Notes: generated by a model not told the origin, from the sequence alone. Shown: positions 6,295 through 15,267, numbered from the stretch's first letter. The stretch is DNA of 17,020 nucleotides from Bacteroidota bacterium (GCA_030614305.1 JAUWKH010000009.1:1-17020), one strand, 5' to 3'. Made by a program: numbers and translations.

Positions 6295-7740
6295 ATGAAC
6301 TACACTTTTATCGGTTTCATTTTATATCTTATCATCGTCCTGTTGGTGGGTTTTTTGACTTATCGCAAGAATAAGTCACACAATGATTTTTTTCTTGCCG
6401 GAAGAAAGCTGAATCCATGGGTAGTAGCTTTTTCCGAGCGGGCATCAGGAGAGTCGGTATGGATATTACTTGGGTTGCCAGGTGCAGCAATGGCATTCGG
6501 ACTGATGACGATGTGGGATGCTTTGGGATGTGTACTTGGGATTATCTTTTACTGGTTTGTAATTGCTAAGGACCTTCGTAAAGAGTCAGAAAGAGTTAAA
6601 GCTATTACAATTCCGAATTTTTTCGCTCAACGCTTAGGTAAAGGAGGAAAGTTAATACGCGTTGTTGCAACATTAATCATTATCTTCTTTTTCACATTTT
6701 ATCTTGGTGCTCAATTTAACGGTGCAGGTAAAATACTGAATGTAACATTTGACATTCCACAGTTTTGGGGTGTTGTTATCGGAACAGCAGTAGTAATTTT
6801 CTATACTATGATGGGTGGCTTTTTTGCAGTTGCCTGGACCGACTTCATTCAGGGCATGATAATGATAGGCACGCTGATCATCCTGCCGGTAGTTGGTATT
6901 TTTGAAATATACACACATGGAAATACATTGGGAGCAGCTATTGACTCTTCAGGAAATGAATTTATCAGTGTAGTGGGTGGCGCCACAGGGTGGGCAGCCG
7001 TATCAATTATAATCGGCGGTTTGAGCTGGGGATTCGGATACATGGGACAGCCTCACCTTCTTACCAGGTTCATGTCAATAAAAAACAGTGATAAAATTAA
7101 GATCAGCCGGCGAATAGCTATAGCCTGGGCTATACCGGCTTTCACAGGTACTATACTAATAGGACTTGTGGGTCTGGCAATATATGGACATGGGCATTTT
7201 GCCGACGTAGAGCATGTAATGCCTCAACTGGCAAAGACTCTATTGCCTGCATGGCTTGCCGGCATTTTTATCTCAGGAGCAATAGCAGCTATGATGTCAA
7301 CAGCCGATAGCCAGTTGCTTGTTATCACTTCATCGGTCATTGAGGATTTTTATCACAAAACACTTGGAAGGGATGTTTCAGGAAAAGCACTGCTTTATCT
7401 CAGTCGTATAATTACAGTAGCAATAGGTTTATTCGGTTTTATAATTGCTGTTACTTCCGAAGAATTGATATTTTCTATGGTCTCTTATGCCTGGGCTGGT
7501 CTGGGGTCTTCATTCGGACCGGCTTTGTTACTTTTACTCAAGTGGAAGCGTACCACCAGTCAGGGTGTGTTGGCAGGAATGATCACCGGTGCTGTATCAA
7601 CTATTGTATGGTCAAAGATAACAGTGCTTGATGATATGATCAGTGTTCGCTTTGTCTCGTTTGTATTAGCATTCCTGGCAGTAGTTATTGTTAGTTTAAT
7701 TACGGCTAAGAAAAATCAGGGCAAGAATGCGAAATTTTAA
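6295..7740 (+). CDS. putP: Sodium:solute symporter, PutP (sodium/proline) type
   Basis: An inner-membrane carrier of the SSS family that uses the Na+ gradient to import a solute, proline in E. coli PutP. The 481 residues hold about 12-13 helices. PutP-like blocks run along the whole length: DFFLAGRKL (31-39), GLPGAAMAFG, YTMMGGFFAVAWTDFIQG (170-187), WGFGYMGQPHLLTRFM (245-260), MSTADSQLLV (334-343) whose S335 and T336 match sodium-site residues of PutP, and VSYAWAGLG (396-404). One change stands out: where E. coli PutP has the essential D55 (ASDMSGW), this protein reads ASGESVW, so G52 replaces Asp and E53 follows. Sampled 60-base stretches are about 43-47% G+C against about 30-38% in sampled neighbours. 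It is monocistronic. The family is sure, proline as substrate is not. Confidence 0.87.
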   Translation: MNYTFIGFILYLIIVLLVGFLTYRKNKSHNDFFLAGRKLNPWVVAFSERASGESVWILLGLPGAAMAFGLMTMWDALGCVLGIIFYWFVIAKDLRKESERVKAITIPNFFAQRLGKGGKLIRVVATLIIIFFFTFYLGAQFNGAGKILNVTFDIPQFWGVVIGTAVVIFYTMMGGFFAVAWTDFIQGMIMIGTLIILPVVGIFEIYTHGNTLGAAIDSSGNEFISVVGGATGWAAVSIIIGGLSWGFGYMGQPHLLTRFMSIKNSDKIKISRRIAIAWAIPAFTGTILIGLVGLAIYGHGHFADVEHVMPQLAKTLLPAWLAGIFISGAIAAMMSTADSQLLVITSSVIEDFYHKTLGRDVSGKALLYLSRIITVAIGLFGFIIAVTSEELIFSMVSYAWAGLGSSFGPALLLLLKWKRTTSQGVLAGMITGAVSTIVWSKITVLDDMISVRFVSFVLAFLAVVIVSLITAKKNQGKNAKF

Positions 7741-7822
7741 TAAAAAAATTCCTTTTTTAAAATTTTAAATTAACAGGGCAAGTATAACGGTAGTTGCCTG
7801 ACTGCAAAACCTTTCAAACTTT

Positions 7823-8239
7823 TCATTTTCTAAAAGTTCGGATAGAGAGAACATGTATAGTAACACCTATAGCTATTAGAATTAAAATGACTTGAATTAG
7901 AAAAGTGTTAACTACAAAAACAACTGAATACCCTATTGTAAACCATAAAAGAGAAATAGATAAAATCTTTACTTTTAATGGAATCCCATTTCCTTCCCGA
8001 TAATTTTTAATGTAAATTCCCAGCCACTTGTTATTTATGAGCCAATTGTAAAACCTTTTTGAACTTTTAGTGTAGCATGCAGCAGCAAGTAAAAGAAATG
8101 GAGTTGTAGGTAAAACAGGTAAGAATATTCCAAGAATCCCAAGACCCACAAAGAAGCTCCCTGCAAAAATCATTAATCGCCTTATCAACTTGCTGGAAAT
8201 TTTTCTATTATCAATCTTTTTTGTATCTATATCGGTCAT
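7823..8239 (-). CDS. DUF454 (YbaN-like) inner-membrane protein
   Basis: A 138-residue protein with a polar N-terminus of about 20 residues, hydrophobic segments at about 22-56 and two more at about 91-110 and 113-131. The family signature is clear: GLGILGIFLPVLPTTPFLLL (32-51), then AAACYTKSSKRFYNWL and LGIYIKNYREGNGI (73-86). DUF454 proteins (E. coli YbaN) have no known activity. The ATG at 8239 is about 97 bases after the histidine kinase stop on the same strand, and no -7 promoter box was found between them, so read-through from the kinase transcript is possible. It converges with the symporter gene; no convincing terminator was seen in the 82 bases between them. Confidence 0.9.
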   Translation of the reverse strand: MTDIDTKKIDNRKISSKLIRRLMIFAGSFFVGLGILGIFLPVLPTTPFLLLAAACYTKSSKRFYNWLINNKWLGIYIKNYREGNGIPLKVKILSISLLWFTIGYSVVFVVNTFLIQVILILIAIGVTIHVLSIRTFRK

Positions 8240-8336
8240 TCCACGTTAAAGGGCGTTTTTATTATCTTTTTCATTATCATAATTAGTTTTCCAAATTTTT
8301 TTGAGGTTTTTTAAATACAATATCAGTCGCAGATAT

Positions 8337-10277
8337 TCAGTCGGTTGTCTTTGTCTTCGATAGTGTAAATATAAAATTACTTCCTTTTCCTAATTCACTT
8401 TCTACCCAAATTTTACCATTGTTTTTTTTAATAAATTCTTTACATAAAATTAAACCCAATCCCGTACCTTTTTCATTATCTGTACCAACTGTGGAAAATC
8501 CTATATCTATCCCGAAGAGTTTTTTAATGTCTTCCGGCTTTATTCCTACACCGGAATCAGCCATCGTAATTTCAATAAAATTATCAATATCACGGGATGT
8601 AATTTTTATCTTTCCTTTTTGGCGAGTAAATTTAATGGCATTTGAAAGTAAATTTCTTAAAACAGTATTTATCATATTATTATCTACAAAAACATATATT
8701 TGTTCCGGAATTTCATTTGAAATAATAATATCTTTTTTCTTTGCACTATTCGCCAATAAACCAACTGTGCTGTTAACCAAATCTTTAAGGTGAATATTTT
8801 CAGGTTCAAAAATAATACTGCCGGTTTGTGCCCTTGACCACTCGAGCATGTTGTCCAAAAGATCAAAGGTTTCCCGACTGGTTTCATATATAGTTGCAGC
8901 AATTTCTTTTATTTGGGCTGCATCAAAATCTCCGGTTTTATAATATAACATCTCGGAGAAGCCAAGAATGGAACTGAAGGGACTCCTTAAGTCATGACTG
9001 AGAATTGAGAACAGTTTATCTTTTGTTGTATTTAATTTTTTAAGGTCTGCTTCCGATTTTGATATTTTTTCAATGGCGATATTTAATTGTTGATTTTTAG
9101 TTTCAAGGAGCTTGTTAGTTTTCATTTTAAGAAGATACCGGCTATATAATATAATGATTAATAATACGATAAGTGATAAAACAATTATTAAAAAATTTCT
9201 TTGAGTTTTATTGTTTTCTAATTTTAATACATTGATTTCTTTCTCATTTTTTAAAATTTCAATTTCCTTTTCTTTTTTTACAGTTTCAAATTTCACTTCT
9301 AATTCTGCAATATTTTTTCTAAGTTCTTTTGTAAAAATACTATCCTTAACTTCTGAATACATTTTATGATATTCGTAGGCTTTTTTGTAATTACCTTTTG
9401 CAAAATATAAATGGGAAAAAGTAATATAGCAATCTTTAATTAAGTGTTTTGAATCAATTTCTTCAGCTATTTTTAAAGCCTTTTCAAGATATAAAGATGC
9501 TTTATTATAATTATGAGATTCTATATAAATTATCCCGATATTTCTTGAAGTATTGGAAATACTCCATTTATATTTTTCTTCTTCATTTATTTTTAAAGCA
9601 TCCAGATAGTACTCTAATGCTTTATCATAATTTTTTAAATACCAATAAACCATTCCGATATTATTTAAACAAACGGATAGTTGTTTAATATCTGTTTCTT
9701 TAGTTAATTTTAATGCTTTCTGATAATATTCCAATGACTTATCATAATTGGACAATTTCATATAGACAATCCCCAAATTGTTAGCTGCCTTTTTCATAAG
9801 CTCTTCATCACCGATGTCTATGCTCAAGTCCCACGATTTCTGCAGATATTCCAATGTTTTAATATCGTTTTCTAAATTCAGATAAACAACTCCAAGATTA
9901 TTATAAGATTGCGCAATAGCTTTTTTGTCGCCGGTTTTTTCTCTCATTTTCAATGATTCAATAAAATAATTAATTGATTCATCGTAATTGGTTAAGAAAT
10001 AATATATTCTTGCAACCCTGTCTAAAGAAGCAGCAATATCTTCTTTACTTTTAATTTTTTTTGTTAATTCAAGCGCTTGCTTTGCATAATCTAATGATCT
10101 GTCATAAGATATTGTGTCATAAGCTTTACTTAATTCATTAAAGATTTCAATTTTAACTGAGTCGGTAGAAGTATTAAGAAGGCTGTTAAGGCTGTCAATT
10201 TTTGTATTGATATACATAGCCGGTACAGCATTTGAAGAAATGAATAAAAATAATATTAATACAAGAAGTCTATTCAT
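8337..10277 (-). CDS. TPR-sensor membrane histidine kinase, orphan
   Basis: The 646 residues start with a signal peptide (1-20, ending AVPA). Residues about 45-310 are a string of tetratricopeptide repeats (for example AQSYNNLGVVYLNLEN and ANNLGIVYMKLSNYDKSLEYY), placed outside the inner membrane. A coiled coil (318-357), one membrane helix (about 362-380) and a second coiled coil (385-417) follow. The kinase core is complete: SHDLRSPF with phospho-accepting H428, N-box NLLSNAIKF (542-550), DSGVGI (574-579) and GTGLGL (604-609). There is no receiver or DNA-binding domain, and no response regulator in the window, so its partner lies elsewhere. TPR-type kinases of this plan are common in Bacteroidota; the stimulus, perhaps a protein or peptide bound by the repeats, is not shown. 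Confidence 0.94.
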   Translation of the reverse strand: MNRLLVLILFLFISSNAVPAMYINTKIDSLNSLLNTSTDSVKIEIFNELSKAYDTISYDRSLDYAKQALELTKKIKSKEDIAASLDRVARIYYFLTNYDESINYFIESLKMREKTGDKKAIAQSYNNLGVVYLNLENDIKTLEYLQKSWDLSIDIGDEELMKKAANNLGIVYMKLSNYDKSLEYYQKALKLTKETDIKQLSVCLNNIGMVYWYLKNYDKALEYYLDALKINEEEKYKWSISNTSRNIGIIYIESHNYNKASLYLEKALKIAEEIDSKHLIKDCYITFSHLYFAKGNYKKAYEYHKMYSEVKDSIFTKELRKNIAELEVKFETVKKEKEIEILKNEKEINVLKLENNKTQRNFLIIVLSLIVLLIIILYSRYLLKMKTNKLLETKNQQLNIAIEKISKSEADLKKLNTTKDKLFSILSHDLRSPFSSILGFSEMLYYKTGDFDAAQIKEIAATIYETSRETFDLLDNMLEWSRAQTGSIIFEPENIHLKDLVNSTVGLLANSAKKKDIIISNEIPEQIYVFVDNNMINTVLRNLLSNAIKFTRQKGKIKITSRDIDNFIEITMADSGVGIKPEDIKKLFGIDIGFSTVGTDNEKGTGLGLILCKEFIKKNNGKIWVESELGKGSNFIFTLSKTKTTD

Positions 10278-10288
10278 TTATAATTATT

Positions 10289-10342
10289 ATTGGTTTTCTT
10301 TAATCAAATATGAGTGCAAAGTAACAAAAAACAAAAACCAAT
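10289..10342. repeat. 9-bp inverted repeat in the histidine kinase leader
   Basis: ATTGGTTTT (10289-10297) and AAAACCAAT (10334-10342) are perfect reverse complements 36 bases apart. One arm touches the predicted start site of the kinase transcript, the other ends 11 bases before its ATG, so an RNA stem here could hide the start of translation. The function is inferred and chance is possible in AT-rich DNA. Confidence 0.4.
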
Positions 10343-10343
10343 C

Positions 10344-10351
10344 CAAAGATA
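10344..10351 (-). promoter_or_regulatory. Candidate -7 promoter box for the histidine kinase
   Basis: The minus strand reads TATCTTTG, an exact TAnnTTTG box, about 67 bases before the kinase ATG at 10277. It would give a leader of about 60 bases containing the inverted repeat 10289-10342. No -33 TTTG lies at the normal distance; a TTTTG is present about 28 bases upstream. Confidence 0.5.
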
Positions 10352-10463
10352 AAATGTTTTATTGAATAATAATATTTTACAAAATTAGTTATATTTATAA
10401 AATATTGTTATAGGAATTTATAAAGAGTGGCCATTGAAATAATTTAGATTTTTTTTCAGCAAA

Positions 10464-11579
10464 TTGAAGAAAGTAATAATTTCTGTAATTAATGATTTGT
10501 CAACCGACCAAAGAGTTGATAAAGCTTGTATGACTCTGCTTAAGTTAGGATTTGATGTAAGGCTTGTAGGTCGTGTAAAACATGATAGTCAAAAACTTGA
10601 AAAAAGAGCATACAAAACCAAACGTATGCAACTCATCTTTGAGAAAGGACCTCTTTTTTATTCAGAATATAATATCCGGTTGTTTTTATATCTTTTATTT
10701 CATAAAGCAAATCTTCTGGTGTCAAATGACCTTGACACATTATTACCAAATTATTTAATTCATAAAATAAAAAGAATTCCAATTGTTTACGACAGTCATG
10801 AATATTTTACCGAAACACCTGAACTGATAAACAGAAAAACCATTCAAAAAATCTGGAAGACCATTGAAAAAAATATTTTTCCAAAACTTAAGAATGTCTT
10901 AACTGTTAATGATTCAATTGCTCAATTATACAAAAATGAATATGGGGTGGATATAAAGGTTGTAAGAAACATATCTCCGAAAAATAAATTTAAAATAACA
11001 AAAACCAAGGAAGACCTGAATCTTCCAAAAAATAAAAAAATCATTTTACTTCAGGGAGCAGGAATTAATATTCAACGGGGCGCCGAAGAACTTGTAGAAG
11101 CAATGCTGTATGTAAATGATGCGGTATTGCTTATAATTGGTGGAGGTGATGTAATTGACATCCTGAAAAGAACTTCTAAAGAATTAAATCTTGGCAACAA
11201 GATAATATTTATCCCCAAACAGCCTTTTGATAAATTATACAATTACACCATATTTGCCGATTTAGGAATTACTATTGATAAGGATACAAACATCAATTAC
11301 AGGTATAGCTTACCCAACAAACTTTTTGATTATATAAATGCCGGAGTTCCTGTGCTTGCATCACAATTAGTTGAAATAAAAAAGATTATTGACAAATATG
11401 ATATTGGCGAAACTATAGATAATCATAACCCCAAACATATTGCTGAAAAAATCAATAGCATTCTAAATAATCCGAAAATATTGGATAGATGGAAAGAAAA
11501 TCTTAAGTTTGCAGCTACAGAGTTATGCTGGGAAAACGAAGAAAAAGTTTTAATTGATATTTATAAACCTTATGTCTGA
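10464..11579 (+). CDS. Glycosyltransferase, GT4-like (GT-B fold)
   Basis: A 371-residue cytoplasmic enzyme expected to move a sugar from a nucleotide donor to an envelope glycan or lipid. The N-terminal half has [17 protein letters not shown] (6-22), [13 protein letters not shown] (87-99) and [10 protein letters not shown] (108-117), typical of GT4 acceptor domains. The C-terminal donor domain has [16 protein letters not shown] (195-210), IIGGGD (224-229), IFIPKQP and the donor-site block [19 protein letters not shown] (282-300). The start is TTG at 10464; an in-frame TAA at 10440-10442 and no ATG before residue 23 support it. The gene overlaps the next glycosyltransferase by 8 bases, so they are translated together. 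Donor and acceptor cannot be told from sequence. Confidence 0.9.
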   Translation: MKKVIISVINDLSTDQRVDKACMTLLKLGFDVRLVGRVKHDSQKLEKRAYKTKRMQLIFEKGPLFYSEYNIRLFLYLLFHKANLLVSNDLDTLLPNYLIHKIKRIPIVYDSHEYFTETPELINRKTIQKIWKTIEKNIFPKLKNVLTVNDSIAQLYKNEYGVDIKVVRNISPKNKFKITKTKEDLNLPKNKKIILLQGAGINIQRGAEELVEAMLYVNDAVLLIIGGGDVIDILKRTSKELNLGNKIIFIPKQPFDKLYNYTIFADLGITIDKDTNINYRYSLPNKLFDYINAGVPVLASQLVEIKKIIDKYDIGETIDNHNPKHIAEKINSILNNPKILDRWKENLKFAATELCWENEEKVLIDIYKPYV

Positions 11580-12699
11580 AAAACATATTCATATTGTTTC
11601 GTTTGATATTCCTTATCCACCAAATTATGGAGGTGTTATTGATGTTTTTTACAAGATAAAAGCTCTTCATCAAAATGGCATAAAAATCCATTTACATTGC
11701 ATTGAATATCCGGGCAGAGACCGTTCAAAAGAACTCAATAAATATTGCGAAAGTGTTAATTATTACAGAAGAAAAACCGGTCTTTCATCAGCATTAAGCT
11801 TAAAGCCATACATTGTTTCAAGTCGCAAATCGGAAGAATTAATTACTAATTTACTTAAAGACGATTACCCGATAATTTTTGAAGGCTTGCACAGTTGTTT
11901 TTATATTGATGATGCCCGTTTAAGAAACAGAATAAAAATATACCGCGAAAGCAATATTGAACACAGGTACTATTATAATTTATTTAAGGTTGACAAAAAT
12001 CTTTACAATAAACTTTATTTTATTATTGAAACCATAAAATTACGATTGTATCAAAATGTACTAAAACATGCTGATTTGATGCTTGTTGTTTCACAAAAAG
12101 ACACTGAATATTTGCAACAACACTTTAAAAACAAAAAAGTGGTTTACCTGCCAAGTTTCCACAGAAACGAAAATCCGGATATTAAGCCCGGTACAGGTAA
12201 ATATGCATTATATCATGGAAATATTGAAGTTCCTGAAAATGCCCATGCAGCTTCTTTCCTAATCAATAAGGTTTTTAACGACCTTGATTTTCCATTGGTA
12301 GTTGCAGGCATGAACCCTCCGGAACAAATAAAAAAGCTAATTAGCTCAAAACCAAATATTGAACTTATCTCAAATCCTGATGATGAAAAAATGTTTGAAC
12401 TGATCAGGAATGCTCATGTAAATGTTTTGGTTACATTTCAGGCAACTGGATTAAAGCTAAAACTACTGAATACTCTTTATAACGGACGTTTTTGTCTGGT
12501 AAACGAAAAAATGCTTAACGGCACATTATTGAACGATTTGTGTGTAATTGCCAATGACTCCTTTCAATTAAAAAATAAATTAAAAACCATTTTTAAAGAT
12601 GATTTTGATGAAGATCATATAGACCTACGAAGACAAAAACTAAACGGACTTTATTCCAACAAAATAAATGCTGAACGATTAATTAGTTATATTTCCTGA
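11572..12699 (+). CDS. Glycosyltransferase, GT-B fold, family 4-like
   Basis: A 375-residue protein taken from the ATG at 11572 ([11 protein letters not shown]), which overlaps the stop of the upstream glycosyltransferase by 8 bases; a TTG at 11554 would add six residues and seems less likely. The N-terminal part has the GT-B start [18 protein letters not shown] with a glycine-rich loop. The middle has [15 protein letters not shown], and the donor domain has [19 protein letters not shown] and LVVAGMNPP. The final [15 protein letters not shown] block matches the sugar-nucleotide region of GT4-type enzymes. It is more divergent than its partner. Its last 21 bases overlap the 3' end of ftsE on the opposite strand. 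The product glycan is unknown. Confidence 0.84.
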   Translation: MSEKHIHIVSFDIPYPPNYGGVIDVFYKIKALHQNGIKIHLHCIEYPGRDRSKELNKYCESVNYYRRKTGLSSALSLKPYIVSSRKSEELITNLLKDDYPIIFEGLHSCFYIDDARLRNRIKIYRESNIEHRYYYNLFKVDKNLYNKLYFIIETIKLRLYQNVLKHADLMLVVSQKDTEYLQQHFKNKKVVYLPSFHRNENPDIKPGTGKYALYHGNIEVPENAHAASFLINKVFNDLDFPLVVAGMNPPEQIKKLISSKPNIELISNPDDEKMFELIRNAHVNVLVTFQATGLKLKLLNTLYNGRFCLVNEKMLNGTLLNDLCVIANDSFQLKNKLKTIFKDDFDEDHIDLRRQKLNGLYSNKINAERLISYIS

Positions 12700-13365
12700 A
12701 TTTATAATTTTCCCGTTTTCACATTTTACAATTCTTGAAGGAAATTTATGGATTAAGTTATAATTATGAGTTGCCATAAACACAGCCCTTCCTGCCTGAC
12801 TTATTTCCAATAATAATTGCATCAGACTATTTGAAGCTTCAGGGTCTAAATTTCCTGTTGGCTCATCAGCAAGTATTATTTCCGGATTATTAATAAGTGA
12901 CCTTGCAATTGCAACGCGCTGCTGCTCACCACCTGATAACTGATGAGGCATTTTAAACCCCTTTGTTCCTAATCCCACTTTTGTTAATGTATCTTGTATA
13001 TGGCTCTTCATTTTTTTCTTATCTTTCCATCCGGTTGCTTTCATCACAAACAATAAATTATCACTTACTGTCCTGTCGCTCAATAATTGAAAATCCTGAA
13101 AAACAATCCCTAATTTCCTTCTCAGAAAAGGAATATCTTTTGTCTTAATTTTATTTAAATCAAATCCGGAAACAAAAGCTTTTCCGTGAATTAAAGGCAA
13201 ATCAGCATAAATAGTTTTTAACAGGCTGCTTTTTCCACTTCCTGTTTTACCGATTAAAAAAACAAATTCTCCATTGTCTATCTTAAAAGAAACATCAGAT
13301 AATACTAAAGCGTTTTTTTGGAAAATCGAAACGTTTTCAAGTTCAATGATGGTATCTGTTGACAT
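12679..13365 (-). CDS. ftsE: FtsE-like ABC transporter ATP-binding protein
   Basis: A 228-residue ABC ATPase. Seen: Walker A GKTGSGKSS (39-47), Q-loop Q90 within LGIVFQDFQLLSDRTV (85-100), signature LSGGEQQRVAIARSL (143-157), Walker B IILADEP (163-169) with the catalytic glutamate E168, D-loop GNLDPE, and H-loop H200. The LRRKLGIVFQDFQLL block and the short length are typical of FtsE, which with the membrane protein FtsX controls wall hydrolases at the division site. No ftsX gene lies in the window, so pairing with FtsX elsewhere is inferred. It could also serve a MacB/LolD-like exporter, which share many motifs. It lies 157 bases after rnfA on the same strand, with a promoter-like box at 13484. 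Confidence 0.85.
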   Translation of the reverse strand: MSTDTIIELENVSIFQKNALVLSDVSFKIDNGEFVFLIGKTGSGKSSLLKTIYADLPLIHGKAFVSGFDLNKIKTKDIPFLRRKLGIVFQDFQLLSDRTVSDNLLFVMKATGWKDKKKMKSHIQDTLTKVGLGTKGFKMPHQLSGGEQQRVAIARSLINNPEIILADEPTGNLDPEASNSLMQLLLEISQAGRAVFMATHNYNLIHKFPSRIVKCENGKIINSGNITN

Positions 13366-13483
13366 AGTAAAATATTTTGTATATATTCAGGTATCTTAAG
13401 TACTCTATAAAAAGTTTATTTCCGAAAGTTGTATTTAGTATTATTAAAATCAGGCGTTTTCTTGACCGCATTATTTACACAGA

Positions 13484-13491
13484 CAAATTTA
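13484..13491 (-). promoter_or_regulatory. Candidate promoter for ftsE
   Basis: The minus strand reads TAAATTTG, fitting TAnnTTTG, with ATTG (one mismatch to the -33 box TTTG) 18 bases upstream at 13510-13513. It would give a leader of about 110 bases. The alternative is read-through from the Rnf operon. Confidence 0.35.
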
Positions 13492-13522
13492 ATATAATTT
13501 TAGAAATTGCAATGGATTATTA

Positions 13523-14095
13523 TTAAACCAAACCAATAAAACCCATAAATGCAAGAGCTAAAATTCCTGCTGTAACCAAAGCAATCGGAACTCCACGCAT
13601 TCCTTTTGGAACATCCATGAGGTCAAGATGTTCTCGTATGCCGGCAAAAAGCAACATTGCAAGTCCGAATCCAAAAGCACTTGCAACTGCGAAAACCACA
13701 CCTTCCATCAGGTTATAATTTCGTGAAACCGTAAGCAGGGCAACACCCAAAACAGCACAGTTGGTTGTAATTAACGGTAGGAAAATACCTAATGCCTGGT
13801 ATAACGGGGGACTTATCTTTTTTAAAATAATTTCTACCATCTGAACAAGCGAAGCTATTACAAGGATAAAACTGATAGTTTGTAAAAATGTAATTCCGAA
13901 TGGCTCAAGAATATAAGTTTGAATTAACCATGTTACAATCGTAGCAATGGTCATAACAAATAATACTGCCCCACTCATTCCAACAGAGGTTGAAACTTTT
14001 CCCGATACACCCAGAAAAGGACAAATTCCTAAATATTGTGCCAATACAATGTTAGAAACAAAAATTGCCGAGATTATAATTATTAAATATTCCAT
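13523..14095 (-). CDS. rnfA: Rnf complex membrane subunit RnfA
   Basis: One of two related six-helix subunits that form the membrane core of the ferredoxin:NAD+ oxidoreductase (Rnf), which pumps ions out of the cell. The 190 residues show the family's inverted-repeat cysteines: [13 protein letters not shown] (21-33, C25) and [11 protein letters not shown] (110-120, C113). In Rnf and the related Nqr complex the matching cysteines of the two homologous subunits hold an iron-sulfur centre within the membrane. It starts 2 bases after the rnfE stop and is the last gene of the operon here. RnfA and RnfE are similar; the [13 protein letters not shown] motif and the last position support RnfA. Confidence 0.96.
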   Translation of the reverse strand: MEYLIIIISAIFVSNIVLAQYLGICPFLGVSGKVSTSVGMSGAVLFVMTIATIVTWLIQTYILEPFGITFLQTISFILVIASLVQMVEIILKKISPPLYQALGIFLPLITTNCAVLGVALLTVSRNYNLMEGVVFAVASAFGFGLAMLLFAGIREHLDLMDVPKGMRGVPIALVTAGILALAFMGFIGLV

Positions 14096-14097
14096 AT

Positions 14098-14682
14098 TTA
14101 TGTTGCTTTTTTAAATCTGTTAAGTAACGCAATTAAATATCCTAAAACTATAAATGCACCAGGCGATAAAATAAATACTAAAATAGCATCGCCTTCAATA
14201 AATTTATACCCGAATATTGAACCATTACCAAGAGCTTCCCTTACAGCACCTAATAAAGTTAAAGCAAAAGCAAAGCCCAATCCCATACCTAATCCATCAA
14301 TAAGTGAAGAAATAAAACTTTGCTTTGAAGCAAAGCCCTCTGCCCTGCCCAAAACAATACAGTTTACAACAATAAGCGGGATAAATATCCCAAGTGCTTC
14401 AAAAAGTGCAGGAACAAACCCTTCCATAATAAGCTCTACAATAGTTACAAAAGATGCAATAATTACAATAAAAGAGGGAATCCTCACTTTATCGGGGATT
14501 AAATTTTTGATTAATGATACTACCATATTTGAACAAACCAGTACAAACGTTGTTGCCAGTCCCATTCCCAATCCGTTAATTGCTGATGAAGTTACAGCCA
14601 ATGTAGGACATAATCCCAGTAGCAACACAAAAACAGGATTATCCTTAATAAATCCTTTGCTGAAATTTTTCCATTGATTCAT
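14098..14682 (-). CDS. rnfE: Rnf complex membrane subunit RnfE
   Basis: The 194-residue partner of RnfA, also with six helices and opposite overall topology. Seen: [20 protein letters not shown] (4-23), [13 protein letters not shown] (22-34, C25) and [15 protein letters not shown] (105-119, C108), the RnfE/NqrD pattern. C25 and C108 match the cysteines of RnfA that bind the shared membrane iron-sulfur centre. It lies 3 bases after rnfG and 2 bases before rnfA, so the three are tightly coupled. The stretch GRAEGFASK separates it from RnfA, which lacks it. Confidence 0.96.
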   Translation of the reverse strand: MNQWKNFSKGFIKDNPVFVLLLGLCPTLAVTSSAINGLGMGLATTFVLVCSNMVVSLIKNLIPDKVRIPSFIVIIASFVTIVELIMEGFVPALFEALGIFIPLIVVNCIVLGRAEGFASKQSFISSLIDGLGMGLGFAFALTLLGAVREALGNGSIFGYKFIEGDAILVFILSPGAFIVLGYLIALLNRFKKAT

Positions 14683-14685
14683 TTC

Positions 14686-15267
14686 TTATTGTTTTATTTT
14701 CTTATTTTCTTTTTCATAAGCATCGTAAGCTCTTTGTATTGCACCACAAAAAGCTCTTGAACTAATTGTCGCACCCGTGATTGCATCTACATCTCCACCA
14801 TCCCTTTTAACTTTTAGAATAAAATTCTTTGGGTTTTTCCCTACAAACTGGTTTTTAAACTTCGGGCTTGTCATTTTGGTACCTAATCCGGGTGTTTCTT
14901 TTTGTTGAATAACAACAGTATTGTTAATGTTACCATCCGGCGTAAACCCAACCATGATTTTTATCTGTGTCGGGTCATATCCTTTATTTGAATATGATTC
15001 AACAGCAGTACCAACCAATTCATTATTTTTATAACCACAGTTAAAGACAAGTGAGTCGGTTCCGTTTGCGGGTTTTACTGTAAATATTTCTAATCTGTCA
15101 AAGCCGGGGATAACTTCCTTAATTGCCTTTTCTGCTTTTGCTAATTTTGCCAGCCGGATGGGTTCTTTTGTAAGATTATAAACACCTCCTAAAGCCAGTG
15201 AGGCAATGCCTGTAATAACAAATAGTGTAATTACCATATTTAAAAATGATGATTCTTTCTTAGCCAT
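14686..15267 (-). CDS. rnfG: Rnf complex FMN-binding subunit RnfG
   Basis: A 193-residue protein with one N-terminal membrane anchor (about 9-30) and a periplasmic FMN domain. FMN is joined covalently to a threonine in the motif S/T-G-A-T; here DAITGATISS (161-170), with T167 as the predicted attachment site. The block ETPGLGTKM (124-132) is typical of RnfG/NqrC. Residues 42-160 hold the rest of the FMN domain. The ATG at 15267 follows rnfD by 19 bases, the largest gap in this operon, and its stop lies 3 bases before rnfE. It hands electrons between the RnfD flavin and the membrane centre. FMN attachment by an ApbE enzyme, encoded elsewhere, is expected. Confidence 0.95.
   Translation of the reverse strand: MAKKESSFLNMVITLFVITGIASLALGGVYNLTKEPIRLAKLAKAEKAIKEVIPGFDRLEIFTVKPANGTDSLVFNCGYKNNELVGTAVESYSNKGYDPTQIKIMVGFTPDGNINNTVVIQQKETPGLGTKMTSPKFKNQFVGKNPKNFILKVKRDGGDVDAITGATISSRAFCGAIQRAYDAYEKENKKIKQ

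Noticed and set aside
7774..7800. Hairpin (CAGGGCAA with TTGCCTG) as terminator for the symporter, or part of a tRNA
   Set aside because: The stem has a bulged G and no T-run follows it; no cloverleaf could be drawn.
8319..8337. AATATC/GATATT inverted repeat at the kinase stop as a terminator
   Set aside because: Only six A/T-rich pairs and no T-run immediately after it on the minus strand.
8419..8793. A 124-codon open frame on the plus strand
   Set aside because: It is antisense to the kinase ATPase domain with all motifs intact; explained by the AT-rich codons of the real gene.
11554..11571. Earlier TTG start for the second glycosyltransferase
   Set aside because: The ATG at 11572 fits the family N-terminus and forms a normal short overlap with the upstream stop.
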